Assembly: GCA_032717465.1 (NCBI GenBank)
Contig: CM064666.1
Span: 5,496,028 to 5,560,027 of the forward strand
DNA from: Coenobita brevimanus
Lineage: Eukaryota; Arthropoda; Malacostraca; Decapoda; Coenobitidae
Length of the DNA: 64,000 bases
Reading direction: 5' to 3'
Of this stretch, positions 10,513 to 19,269 are shown piece by piece (the first letter of the stretch is position 1; the number at the start of each line of letters is the position of its first letter). The notes under the pieces are model-generated. The model did no database searches. It saw only the letters and a list, made by a program, of their open reading frames with translations, and had not been told where the DNA came from. The translations under genes were made by a program, and so were the position numbers.

Positions 10513-13110
10513 GAAAGAATAACCTGCTGCCAGATGGGTGCTACGCGCCCACCATGGTGGTGGAGGGATGCAGGCGGACAGTTGAGAGGGCCACTGATCA
10601 GTGAAGTAGCAGTAGAAAAGAGCTAAGGACGCAACAGTGCAACGAGGAGACAGAGGTTGGAGGGAGCCAGTATAAGGAGGATTGCTAATGAGATGAAAAA
10701 TCTTTCCACTTTGATGACAGGAGCTGTATGTGGGGAGGCACTCCATACATGAGAGTTGGACTCTAAACAGAGGCATATAAGACCCGTGTATAAAGTCAAC
10801 AACTGTTCAGGAATAAAGAAGGCATGGAGTCAGCTGAGTATACCTATTTTCTTGGAAGCAGGTTTTACAAACGAGGTAATATGATCTTTCTAAGATACAT
10901 CCACAGAAAATGAAACCCCAAGTATGTTCAAAGATGATCAAAGATTGAGGTAGACATTGTGAGTAATTAGAGGATACCTGAAGATTTTGATAGGTTAAAC
11001 AATGTCAGAACTGAGTTTTTGATCTATTAAAAACAACAAAATTACTTATACCCCACATGCAGATATAAGCTAAGTCAGATAGTAGGTGTCATACCCTCAT
11101 CCCTTGCTTGTTGAAGTAACTGTTGAGATGGATGCTGCGAGAAGCAGATGGAAAGGTGAAGGGTGGAGACATCAACATATGAGTGGAAAGGGTTAAATGG
11201 GTCATTGATGAATAAGGGGGAGGCGGTGGCAAAATCGGTAGAGCGACGGCCTGCAATCCTAATGGACCCAAGTCCGAATCCCGGATGGGGCAGGGATCAG
11301 TTTAAGCCTTTGAATTTCATAAAAAGCAGACTCTACTGATCTACCAGATGACCTGCTGACATGTCATAAAAATACCCCCGCTAATTACAGTACACCAGTC
11401 TTATATGAGATAGCTCTAACATGTATTTAATATGTATGGTGGGTGTTGGCGCCGAAATGTGACATGTGGAGATGTAGTTGGACTACTGGACCCCAGAGAG
11501 GACTACTGGGACTTGGGGATAGGCCCTGAAGCCTTTGCTTAGAATTAGACACTTATATTTATAAAAAAAAAAAAGAAGAAGAGAGAGTGAGTTGGTGATA
11601 GGACGGAGCCCTGAGGAACATCACTATTGATAGCTCTAGAGGAACAGTGGCCGTACACAACAGCAGCTGTAGAACGACCAAAATGGAAGCTAGAGATGAA
11701 GGCACAGACAGGAGTATAGAAACCATAAGACTGCAGTTTGGGAATTAATGATTTATGCCAGACTTGATCGAAAGCCTTTGAGATGTCAAATTCAATGGCA
11801 AAGCTTTCGGCAAAGTCCCCAAAAGAGGATGACCAGTTGTCTGAAAGGAAGGTCAGATGATTGTCAGTGAAGCGTCACTTGCGGAACCCATACAGATGGA
11901 AAGAAGTTGTGATATATAAGGTGTTATAAATTGTTAAATTAAGAATAGATTAAAAAACGTTAGAAATACACGGCATTAAAGCATGTGGTGGCAGAGGGCT
12001 GAAAACGGTCACCCTTTTTGGGGACAGGCTGAACTTCAGGAAACACCTAGCAAGAAGGAAACATACACACTGACAGACAAAGGTGAAAGAATTTACTTAG
12101 ACAGGATGTATGCACAGAAGAACCATTCTTCAAAACAGCAGAAAGGACGCTATCAGGCCCATATGCCTTGTTAATGTTAGGGCTCGTGATGGCAGAAATG
12201 AAAGACATTTTAATATCAGCCATGCGGAAGTCAGAGGGCAGAGGTGATGGAGGAACAGCAGTGGAATCATCGAAGGTGGAATTGGAGAAGAATGTCTGGA
12301 CGAAGAGTTCTGCTTTTTTCAGTAGAACAAACAGCTACAGAGCCTTCATAGCGGAAAAGAAGAGGGAAGGACGATCAAGTAATGTTGTTAGAAATGTTTT
12401 GGCAAGGTGCCAGAAGGAATGGGAAAAATCTGAGCCAGAAAGTTCAGAGCATTTACTAAAAATTAAACTTTTTTTTTTTTTTATTTTTTTAAGAGTGAAG
12501 AACAGACTTAGCAAGATTCCAGGCAGAAACAGAGTAGAGCTGAGAACCAGGGGTGGTTGGCTCTGGTACCTCTTGTAGGCCTTCTCCTTGTTGTGGACAG
12601 CATCAAAACAAATATGGTTAAACCATTTTATCTTTTTTGCATTAGTCACAGGCTAAGAGAAAGGAAAGTATCTTTCCATGCCTGAGGGAATAACCTCCGT
12701 TATGCGCAAAGGAACACTCAGTTGGTTCTTGGCCATGGGAGCAATAATCATTCCATGATAAATAAAAAAGATGCTGCCTAAGTGCCTCCAGATCAGCAGC
12801 TCCTAAGCGCCAAAGCTGCCGCATCTTGAGAGGGCCCATAGGCCTTACAGGTGGTAGGACAAGTTAAGGTGATAAGGTTGTCAGTGGAGGAGCCCATCAG
12901 AGAGAAAAGATCAACAGTGTAAACTGAAGCAGTAGTTGTATGGAAAAAGACAAGTATGTTGGAACTTACTTCAAGGCAGTAGGGAATATTAGTGCAGTGC
13001 GGTATAAGGTGCTCTAGATCATGAGAACAGAGAAGACACAGGTTTGTTCACCAGGTGGATCAGTGAAAGAGGAAGAGAGCCACAGGTGGTGATGAACTTT
13101 GACATCACCT

Positions 13111-13112
<2 letters not shown>
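10513..13112 (-). mobile_element. Family-P LINE copy 2, main body
   Basis: Corresponds to 13470-15700 of the reference copy, from RT C-terminus through palm and linker into the endonuclease. Decayed coding pieces include 10471-10776 (C-terminus), 12335-12649 and 12642-12839 (linker). It contains a SINE at 11222-11575. The 5' side is cut off within endonuclease sequence at an (AT)n tract starting 13113. It is heavily frameshifted. Confidence 0.8.
11222..11575 (+). mobile_element. tRNA-derived SINE with poly(A) tail
   Basis: This interrupts family-P copy 2. The head looks tRNA-like: a box-A-like 'tggcaaaatcgg' at 11227-11238 and a box-B-like 'agtccgaatcc' at 11271-11281, separated by 32 nt. 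An unrelated body of about 250 bp follows, then an A-rich tail at about 11562-11575. This is an RNA polymerase III promoter layout. It lacks the full paired stems of a genuine tRNA and is embedded in a LINE, so I do not call a tRNA gene. Confidence 0.7.

Positions 13113-13196
<84 letters not shown>
13113..13196. repeat. (AT)n microsatellite between two family-P LINE copies
   Basis: Pure AT dinucleotide repeat, flanked on the left by the broken 5' side of copy 2 and on the right by the 3' end of the reference family-P copy. Confidence 0.98.
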
Positions 13197-13198
<2 letters not shown>

Positions 13199-13289
13199 TT
13201 TTTTATGCGAGGAAGAAGGAACCAAAGGCCATGAGCCCGCAGTAACAGTTCCCTCCAAGAGAAAAACAAAATACAATAGAGAGCCAAAT

Positions 13290-14849
13290 TCAAGATCCGA
13301 TCATTTTGAGATGCCTGGACACACTGCGTTTGAAAGACTGGAGATCATAGGCAGCAGGAAATACAGACAGAGGGAGACAGTTCCAGAGCTGACCTGTTGC
13401 ATAAATGAAAGACTGGGAGTAACAGTTAACTTTTGCATTAGAAAGTTGGACAGAAAAGGGATGAGAGTTTGCTGCCAGACGGGTGCTACGCGCCCGTCGT
13501 AGAGGTGGAGGAATGCAAGCAGACAGTTCAGAGGAGCAGTGACCATTAAAGTAGCGATAGAAAAGAGATAAAGATGCAACAGTGCGGTGAAGAGACAGAG
13601 GTTGAAGGGAGTCAGTAAGAGGAGGAGAGTTAATGAGACGAAAAGCCTTTGACTCTACCCTATTGAGAAGAGCCGTATGTGGGGAGCCTCCCCACACGTG
13701 AGAGTTGTACTCCACACAGGGGCGGATAAAACCCCTGTATAGAGTCAACAATTGTGCAGGGGTAAAGAAAGAGCGGAGTCGGCTTAGCACACCTAATCTC
13801 TTGGAAGCAGATTTTACAAGAGATGTAATATGATCTTTCCAAGTTAAGTCCCGAGTAAATGAAACCCCAAGCATGTTCAAGGATGATGCAGGATTAAGCT
13901 GAATATTATTAAACATTAGAGGGTATACTTGTGGAAGATTTTGTCGGGTTGATAGGTGTAAGAACTGAGTCTTAGATGCATTAAAAACAACCATATTATT
14001 TTTACCCCATTCAGAGATGCGAGCCAAGTCAGACATTAGGTGTGCCATAGCCTCATCCCTTGTTTGTTGAAGTAACTGTTGAGATGGGCGTTGCAGGAAC
14101 CGAATGGAAAAGTGAAGGGTGGAGTCATCAGCGTATGAGTGGATAGGGTTAAATGTACAGCTTAGAAGATCATTGGTGAATAAAAGGAAGAGAGTTGGTG
14201 ATAGGACAGAGCCCTGAGGAACACCACTGTTGATAGATCTAGGAGAAGAACGATGGCCGTCTACAACAGCGGCTATAGAACGACCAGAAAGGAAGCTAGC
14301 GATGAAGGCACAGAAAGAAGGATAGAAACCGTAGGAGGGCAGTTTGGAAATTAAAGATTTATGCCAGACTCGATCGAAAGCCTTTGAGATGTCAAGTGCA
14401 ATGGCAAAGCTTTCGCCAAAGTCCCGAAAGGAGGATGACCAGAAGTCTGAAAGGTAGGTGAGAAGATCGCCAGTGGAGCATCCATGACGGAACCCGTACT
14501 GACGATCGGAAAGAAGGCAGTGATAGGAAAGATGCCTTAAAATTTTTCTATTGAGGATTGACTCGAAAATTTTTGAAATACAGGACCTTAAAGCAATTCG
14601 ACGATAGTTGGAGGGTTGGGAGTGATCACCCTTCTTTGGGACTGGCTGAATGAGAGCAAACATCCAGCAAGAGGGAAAGGTACAAGTTGACTGACAAAGG
14701 CGAAAGAGTTTGCCAAGGCAGGGTGTAAGCACAGAAGCACAGTTCTTGAGAACAACAGGAGGGACCCCATCAGGCCCATATGCCTTGTTAGTACTGAGGC
14801 CAGTGATGGCAGAAAATACATCAACTGAAGGAATTTTAATGTCACCCAT
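13290..14849 (-). CDS. Family-P LINE reverse transcriptase
   Basis: 519 codons of non-LTR reverse transcriptase, which copies the element RNA at a nicked chromosomal site. RT motifs in order: 'NKAYGPDGVPPVVLKN' (about residues 20-36), 'PSNYRRIALRSCISKIFE' (80-98), 'ALDISKAFDRVWH' (catalytic D, about 152-164), 'GVPQGSVLSPTLF' (about 210-222), 'HSYADDSTLHF' (YADD at 239-242), then thumb 'LGVSFTRDLTWKDHI' and a long C-terminus. All palm aspartates are present. The ATG at 14849 is not the true start: the frame continues upstream with family sequence (SSTDKADLFAQ) before a frameshift at about 15145. The nearest relatives I recall are 'jockey-type' RTs in crab genomes. Confidence 0.85.
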   Translation of the reverse strand: MGDIKIPSVDVFSAITGLSTNKAYGPDGVPPVVLKNCASVLTPCLGKLFRLCQSTCTFPSCWMFALIQPVPKKGDHSQPSNYRRIALRSCISKIFESILNRKILRHLSYHCLLSDRQYGFRHGCSTGDLLTYLSDFWSSSFRDFGESFAIALDISKAFDRVWHKSLISKLPSYGFYPSFCAFIASFLSGRSIAAVVDGHRSSPRSINSGVPQGSVLSPTLFLLFTNDLLSCTFNPIHSYADDSTLHFSIRFLQRPSQQLLQQTRDEAMAHLMSDLARISEWGKNNMVVFNASKTQFLHLSTRQNLPQVYPLMFNNIQLNPASSLNMLGVSFTRDLTWKDHITSLVKSASKRLGVLSRLRSFFTPAQLLTLYRGFIRPCVEYNSHVWGGSPHTALLNRVESKAFRLINSPPLTDSLQPLSLHRTVASLSLFYRYFNGHCSSELSACIPPPLRRARSTRLAANSHPFSVQLSNAKVNCYSQSFIYATGQLWNCLPLSVFPAAYDLQSFKRSVSRHLKMIGS

Positions 14850-14959
14850 GAGGAAGTCAGAGGGGTGAAGAGATGGAGGAACAGCACCGGAATCGTCTAA
14901 GGTGGAATTGGAGGAGAAAGTCTGTGCGAAGAGATCTGCTTTATCAGTAGAAGAAATAG

Positions 14960-15508
14960 CTACAGAACCATCAGAGTAGAAAAGAGGAGGGAAGGATGAT
15001 GAGGTAAAGTTGTTAGAAAGATTTTTGGCAAGGTGCCAGAAGGAGCGGGAAGAATTCGAGTTGGAGAGTTGAGAGCATTTAGTATGGACGAAATTATTTT
15101 TAGTAGAGCAAAGAACAGACTTAGAACGATTCCGGGCAGAAACGTATAAAGATGTGATTCAGGGGTGGGTTGGCTCCGGTACCTTTTGTAGGCCCTCTCC
15201 TTGTTGCGGACAGCAGTAGAACAAGCGTGATTAAACCAAGGCTTTCTTGCGTTAGTCAAAGGATATGAGAAAGGAATGTATGCTTTTATGCCCGAGAGAA
15301 TAACCTCCATAATGCACAAGGCACACTCAGATGGCTCCCGGCCATGGAAGCAATAATCATTCCAGGGAAAATCAAAGAAGTTCTGCCTGAGGGCCTCCCA
15401 GTCTGCGGCTCCAAAATGCCACAAACGACGTTTCCTTGGAGGGTCCACAGGCCGTACCGGAGTGATAGGACAGGTTAAGGTAATAAGGTTGTGATCGGAG
15501 GAGCCCAA
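14960..15508 (-). pseudogene. Family-P LINE, end of endonuclease and linker to RT, frameshifted
   Basis: Begins [13 protein letters not shown], which matches the 'SDH' catalytic motif that closes the APE-type endonuclease. The linker follows ([13 protein letters not shown], then [22 protein letters not shown]), typical of the region between endonuclease and RT. After [13 protein letters not shown] the frame departs from the family sequence because of a one-base shift near 15145, so its last ~75 codons are spurious. Confidence 0.7.
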
Positions 15509-15624
15509 CGGAGAGAAAAGATTGACAGAGTAAGCAGAAGGATTAGTTGTGAGGAAGAGGTCAAGTATGTTGGAGCTCTCTCCAAGGCGGTCAGGGATAC
15601 GGGTAGGATGCTGTACAAGCTGCT

Positions 15625-16038
15625 CTAGTCATTAAGGATAGAAAAGATGTAGGCTTGTTCACCAGGTGGATCCGTGAAAGGAGAGGAGAGCCAAAGGTGA
15701 TGGTGAACATTGAAATCTCCTAGAATGGAGATTTCAGAGAAAGAAGAAATGGATAGAATGTGTTCCATCGTAGAAGTAAGATAGTCGAAGAATTTTTGAT
15801 AGTCAGTAGAATTAGGGGATAAGTAAACAGCACAGATATATTTAGTCAGAGAATGACAGGAAAGCCGAAGCCAGAGTGTAGAGAATTCAGAAGAATCGAG
15901 TTCAGGAACCCGAGAGCAAGATAAGTCGTTGCGTATATATACACAACAGCCACCTTTGGCTTTGAAATGAGTATAGAGAAAGTAGGAAGATACAGAAAAG
16001 TGTTTGCTGTCAGTTGCCTCAGACAGCTGAGTCTCCAT
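15625..16038 (-). pseudogene. Family-P LINE APE-type endonuclease, N-terminal part
   Basis: 137 codons with apurinic-endonuclease-like motifs: FKAKGGCCVYIRNDL (about residues 27-41), LWLRLSCHS, then ISILGDFNVHHHLW (about 104-117), which contains the conserved D and N of the 'GDFN' active-site block. The frame is closed by a stop at about 15632, and homologous sequence continues in another frame to the SDH motif at 15508. The enzyme nicks target DNA to prime reverse transcription. Confidence 0.75.
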
Positions 16039-16544
16039 TAGAAAAAGAAGGTGAGGTTTAGAGGAGGAGAGGTGGTGCTCAACAAAGCGAAAGTTAGAGG
16101 AAAGGCCGCGAATGTTGTAGAAATGAAGAAGAAGAGAGTCAAACAGTGGTTCCAGGCACCTCGAGTCGTCACCGGGAGAGGGGCGGATGGTGGGGGTATT
16201 TATGGTCCACCCCCCCCTGGGGACTCCGAGGCTTGGTGAAGAGACGCCATTTTAGATGAATTTTGAATAGGAAGTGTAGTGTGTACTGTGCATGTAGTCT
16301 GGTGTAGATAGTTAGAGAAATTTGTACTGGAGAGTATGCTGGCCTACTCTCTGTGTAACTGAGACTCTGAAAAAGTTCAGCAAAGGGGGATGGTCAGGAA
16401 CTATTCCTGAGGGCTGATGAAACGGGAGCTCCAGCACCCCCTGTCATCAGCTTTCCATCCACCTCGGGAGTACTGCCCTGCTCGACTGGTGCTACCCCAC
16501 GGGATGCATAGGGCCTCGATGAACTCTCTCCACCAATATTTGTC

Positions 16545-16751
16545 TCATGCCATCTCCTTCAGGTCCCACCAACACTCTTCTCCTGCTTCTCTTTTCATTG
16601 TCCGCAACCAGTTTTCCCCCGGCCTACCTCTGTCTCTTCTTCCTCTAGCAGTCCACTCTGGCACATCATGTATTAAACAGCCTTCTTTTCTATATATGAG
16701 CCCCAGCCAATTCCAGCAAGACAGTCTCACATATTCATCAACTGGTGCCAC
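16545..16751 (-). pseudogene. LINE RT C-terminal tail
   Basis: The frame contains 'RLSCWNWLGLIYRKEG' and 'RGRRDRGRPGENWLRTMKRE', the basic GRP-rich segment found just before the end of ORF2 in RTE-like and related LINEs. It is followed on the minus strand by the element's 3' UTR, whose terminal ~116 bp is duplicated at 9147-9262. Confidence 0.65.
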
Positions 16752-16830
16752 TCTCGTAATATCGCTTACTCTTTCATTTGTAACTCTATCTTGCCACTTT
16801 ACCCCAAGAATCCTTCTCAGTATTTTATTC

Positions 16831-17262
16831 TCAAATCCTAATACTTTCTGACCTGTTGCAATTGTTCTGTACCATGACGCATGCCCATAAATTAAAATTG
16901 GTAACCATGGACTTGTAAATTTTTACTTTATGTACCGAAAGCATATTATTATTCCAAACAGATTTCAGCATTCCAACCGCTCGCCAAGCCTGTCTAATCC
17001 TCTCCTCAATTTCATAGTTTAATGATCCATTAGATGATACAAAAGTTCCCAGATATCTAAAATTTTCTACATTCCTCACCACATTATTCTTAATTACACA
17101 ATCGATTTGGTTCTCCACATTCATATTAATAATTTCAGTCTTTCCACAATTTACTACCAATCCCACTTTTTCTCCTTCCTCCAACAGACAACCAAGCACC
17201 CTCTGCATCTCGTAAATATTTCTGCAAATCATTACAATATCATCAGCATAGTCCAAATCCAT
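16831..17262 (-). CDS. LINE reverse transcriptase, YADD and thumb part
   Basis: Begins MDLDYADDIVMICRN, carrying the catalytic YADD near its start. 'VGLVVNCGKTEI' and 'NFRYLGTFVSSNGSL' follow, the standard thumb blocks, then 'EERIRQAWRAVGMLKSVW'. It continues the 17298-17903 RT after a one-base frameshift. Similarity ends near the stop, and the C-terminal part lies at 16545-16751 in another frame. Confidence 0.75.
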   Translation of the reverse strand: MDLDYADDIVMICRNIYEMQRVLGCLLEEGEKVGLVVNCGKTEIINMNVENQIDCVIKNNVVRNVENFRYLGTFVSSNGSLNYEIEERIRQAWRAVGMLKSVWNNNMLSVHKVKIYKSMVTNFNLWACVMVQNNCNRSESIRI

Positions 17263-17297
17263 CAGCCTCTTATTTTCTTTCCAGTTTATTCCTGCAC

Positions 17298-17903
17298 CTA
17301 TTCTCTTACAACCGTTCTCATAACATAATCCAAAACCAAAACAAACAGCAAAGGCGAAAGAACTTCTCCTTGAATCACTCCTGACCTAACTTCAAATGGA
17401 TCACTCAAAGAACCACCCACCATTACCTTACAAAAAGTACCTGCATGCAGGCTTCTAATAATATTTACAAACTTTTCTGGTATACCATAGAATCTCATAA
17501 TTTTCAACATAGCTCCACGAGAAACACTATCAACTGCCTTTTCAAAATCCACAGAACACATACTAAGTGGCATTTTCATCTCATTAGCTTGTTGCATTAG
17601 ATGCCTTACAATAAAAATCTGATCTATACAACCTCGACCCTTTCTAATTCCCGCTTGTTCTTCTCTTAAATTTTTATCAATTACTGGCTCGGTTCTGTTC
17701 AACAAGATTTGGGAAAAGACCTTTGCAACTACAAGTGTCAAAGTTATCCCCCTCCAATTGCCACACACACTTAAATCTACCTTTTTGAGAATATTTATAA
17801 TCACTCCATTTTTCCACTCTTCTGGAATTCCACCATTATCCCATGCCACATTAAAAAGTTTTAAGAGCACATTTATCAACTCATCATTTTCCACCTCAAG
17901 CAT
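17298..17903 (-). CDS. LINE reverse transcriptase, finger and palm part
   Basis: 201 codons of RT: '[20 protein letters not shown]' (about residues 21-40), '[20 protein letters not shown]' (47-66), '[20 protein letters not shown]' (about 79-98), '[13 protein letters not shown]' (palm block, first D kept), and '[13 protein letters not shown]'. The 'EEQAG.RKGRG' block is typical of RTE/BovB-like and related RTs (family knowledge). The frame stops just before the YADD region, which follows one base out of register at 17262. The upstream end is lost in the (AT)n tract. Confidence 0.75.
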   Translation of the reverse strand: MLEVENDELINVLLKLFNVAWDNGGIPEEWKNGVIINILKKVDLSVCGNWRGITLTLVVAKVFSQILLNRTEPVIDKNLREEQAGIRKGRGCIDQIFIVRHLMQQANEMKMPLSMCSVDFEKAVDSVSRGAMLKIMRFYGIPEKFVNIIRSLHAGTFCKVMVGGSLSDPFEVRSGVIQGEVLSPLLFVLVLDYVMRTVVRE

Positions 17904-17918
17904 TTCAGGAAATATTCC

Positions 17919-18021
<103 letters not shown>

Positions 18022-18024
18022 AAA

Positions 18025-18090
18025 TGAGAACAAACTGACCCGAATATATATAGCACAAATGAGAACAAACATGACCCGAAGCCATTTTAG
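18025..18090. repeat. Tandem duplication of about 32 bp
   Basis: 'acaaatgagaacaaac' followed by '(a)tgacccgaa' occurs twice in a row, separated by 'tatatatagc'. The rest of 18019-18249 shows nothing recognisable. Confidence 0.7.
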
Positions 18091-18246
18091 ATTGATAAAT
18101 TGTTAACAGAATTAATTATTTAGCAGTATCCCAAAAACTAACATTCTTTGTACGGGTATAGGCTTTTTATGGTTAAGATATAATAGGTGAGGTGAGGCCA
18201 TGGTAGGGTAGGAAAATAATTAGGTCCCTCTTTGCTGCAAGCATGG

Positions 18247-18249
<3 letters not shown>

Positions 18250-18338
<89 letters not shown>
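18250..18338. repeat. (AT)n microsatellite flanking the gypsy C 5' LTR
   Basis: AT repeat ending immediately before TGTTACA of the LTR. The matching tract on the other side is 24377-24454, so the element probably inserted into one AT tract. Confidence 0.97.
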
Positions 18339-19166
18339 TGTTACATAGCCTATGATTTCATCATCCTTTGTATAATTCTAACGTACAGTATGCTGCATGC
18401 TTGCTCACGATTCGCCTCGTGGCTTCCATAGTGACCAGGCTTGCGTGTTCTACCTCACTCCCCCCTTCCCCCCTTATAGTAGAGTAAGTCGTTCTTTCTG
18501 TTGTTCAGAGCAGGAGTGTCAACTCTTCGTCCTCTGTGCCCTCATTTGCGCATCCTTCTTGCAAGTTGAATCAAGCTCTGCCGGCCCCCTATATAATGAG
18601 CTCAGTCTCTGCATTAGTTGCCACTTAGATCTTCTCCTTATTTTGTTCACATCTCTGTCCTCCCCTGTATAGTGTATTATTTTTGTCAGTGCTCAGGAAG
18701 TCTCCAGCCATCTAGCTGCTGCATAATTTGAGTATAAGGGTTATTACCATTTTTCTTGTACTGTATAGCCTGGGGCGTTGATTCGTAGGCCTGGTAAGGT
18801 TTTTGTGATTCATGTAGAGTTTTTAATGTCAGCCAGTATTTGTAATATTTTGTATCTGTAATAATATTATATCTTACTTTAACTGAGCATTATTGGGTTC
18901 TCTCATTTATCGGGGCTGACTTAGATAAATTTGTTCTTGCTAAATTCGTGTTAATAGAGGTTATTGCAGTTAACCATATATGTAACCTGTTTTGCCATTA
19001 CATTATCCTTATGAGTTCTGAATGTTTAGTTGTTAGTTTGAGCATTAAACTTTAACTTATAATTTTACCTAACTCTTTTGTTTTGAACCTGGAACTTTGC
19101 GGGACAGTAGTGATTTTTAGTATTCTCACTTGAAGTTTTCATTATCTCTCTCTCTGTTCCGTAACA
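18339..19166 (+). repeat. Gypsy C 5' LTR
   Basis: 828 bp starting TGTTAC and ending GTAACA, a perfect 6-bp terminal inversion. It is highly similar to 23552-24375; over the first ~350 bp I count roughly ten substitutions plus two small indels by eye. Confidence 0.92.
18590..18596 (+). promoter_or_regulatory. TATA box of gypsy C LTR
   Basis: TATATAA within a GC-richer context ('ggccccctatataatgagc'), conserved at 23804-23810 in the 3' LTR. It is the likely core promoter for the element RNA; the transcription start is not identified. Confidence 0.6.
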
Positions 19167-19172
19167 TAAATT

Positions 19173-19190
19173 TGGCGACCTCTTATCAGG
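19173..19190 (+). other. Candidate primer-binding site of gypsy C
   Basis: TGGCGACCTCTTATCAGG starts 7 nt after the 5' LTR. A leading TGG complements a tRNA CCA end. The particular tRNA was not identified. Confidence 0.5.
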
Positions 19191-19269
19191 ATATTCAGGA
19201 TATTATCATAAGGATATTGATTGATATTTTGTGACTGTGATTTATTCATGATGTCTACTATTACTACTC

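Larger units (their letters stand above)
13197..16377 (-). mobile_element. Family-P LINE (Jockey/CR1-like), best-preserved copy
   Basis: Minus-strand element with endonuclease (from about 16038), linker and reverse transcriptase (14849-13290), in the usual LINE ORF2 order. The 3' end abuts (AT)n at 13113-13196. The 5' end is near 16377, where a different LINE's 3' end begins. The RT frame is open for 519 codons, but the upstream part is broken by a stop near 15632, a shift close to it, and a one-base shift near 15145. This family is repeated in the window (8036-13112 and a fragment at 57757-57870). Confidence 0.85.

Noticed and set aside
11222..11290. Possible tRNA gene
   Set aside because: Box A and box B are present but stems do not pair as a tRNA, and the sequence continues into a SINE body with an A-rich tail inside a LINE.
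13105..13293. Ile/Tyr-repeat frames over (AT)n tracts, here and at 17758-18085, 18243-18431, 24269-24488 and 57941-58189
   Set aside because: Pure dinucleotide repeats give Tyr-Ile repeats in any frame without stops.
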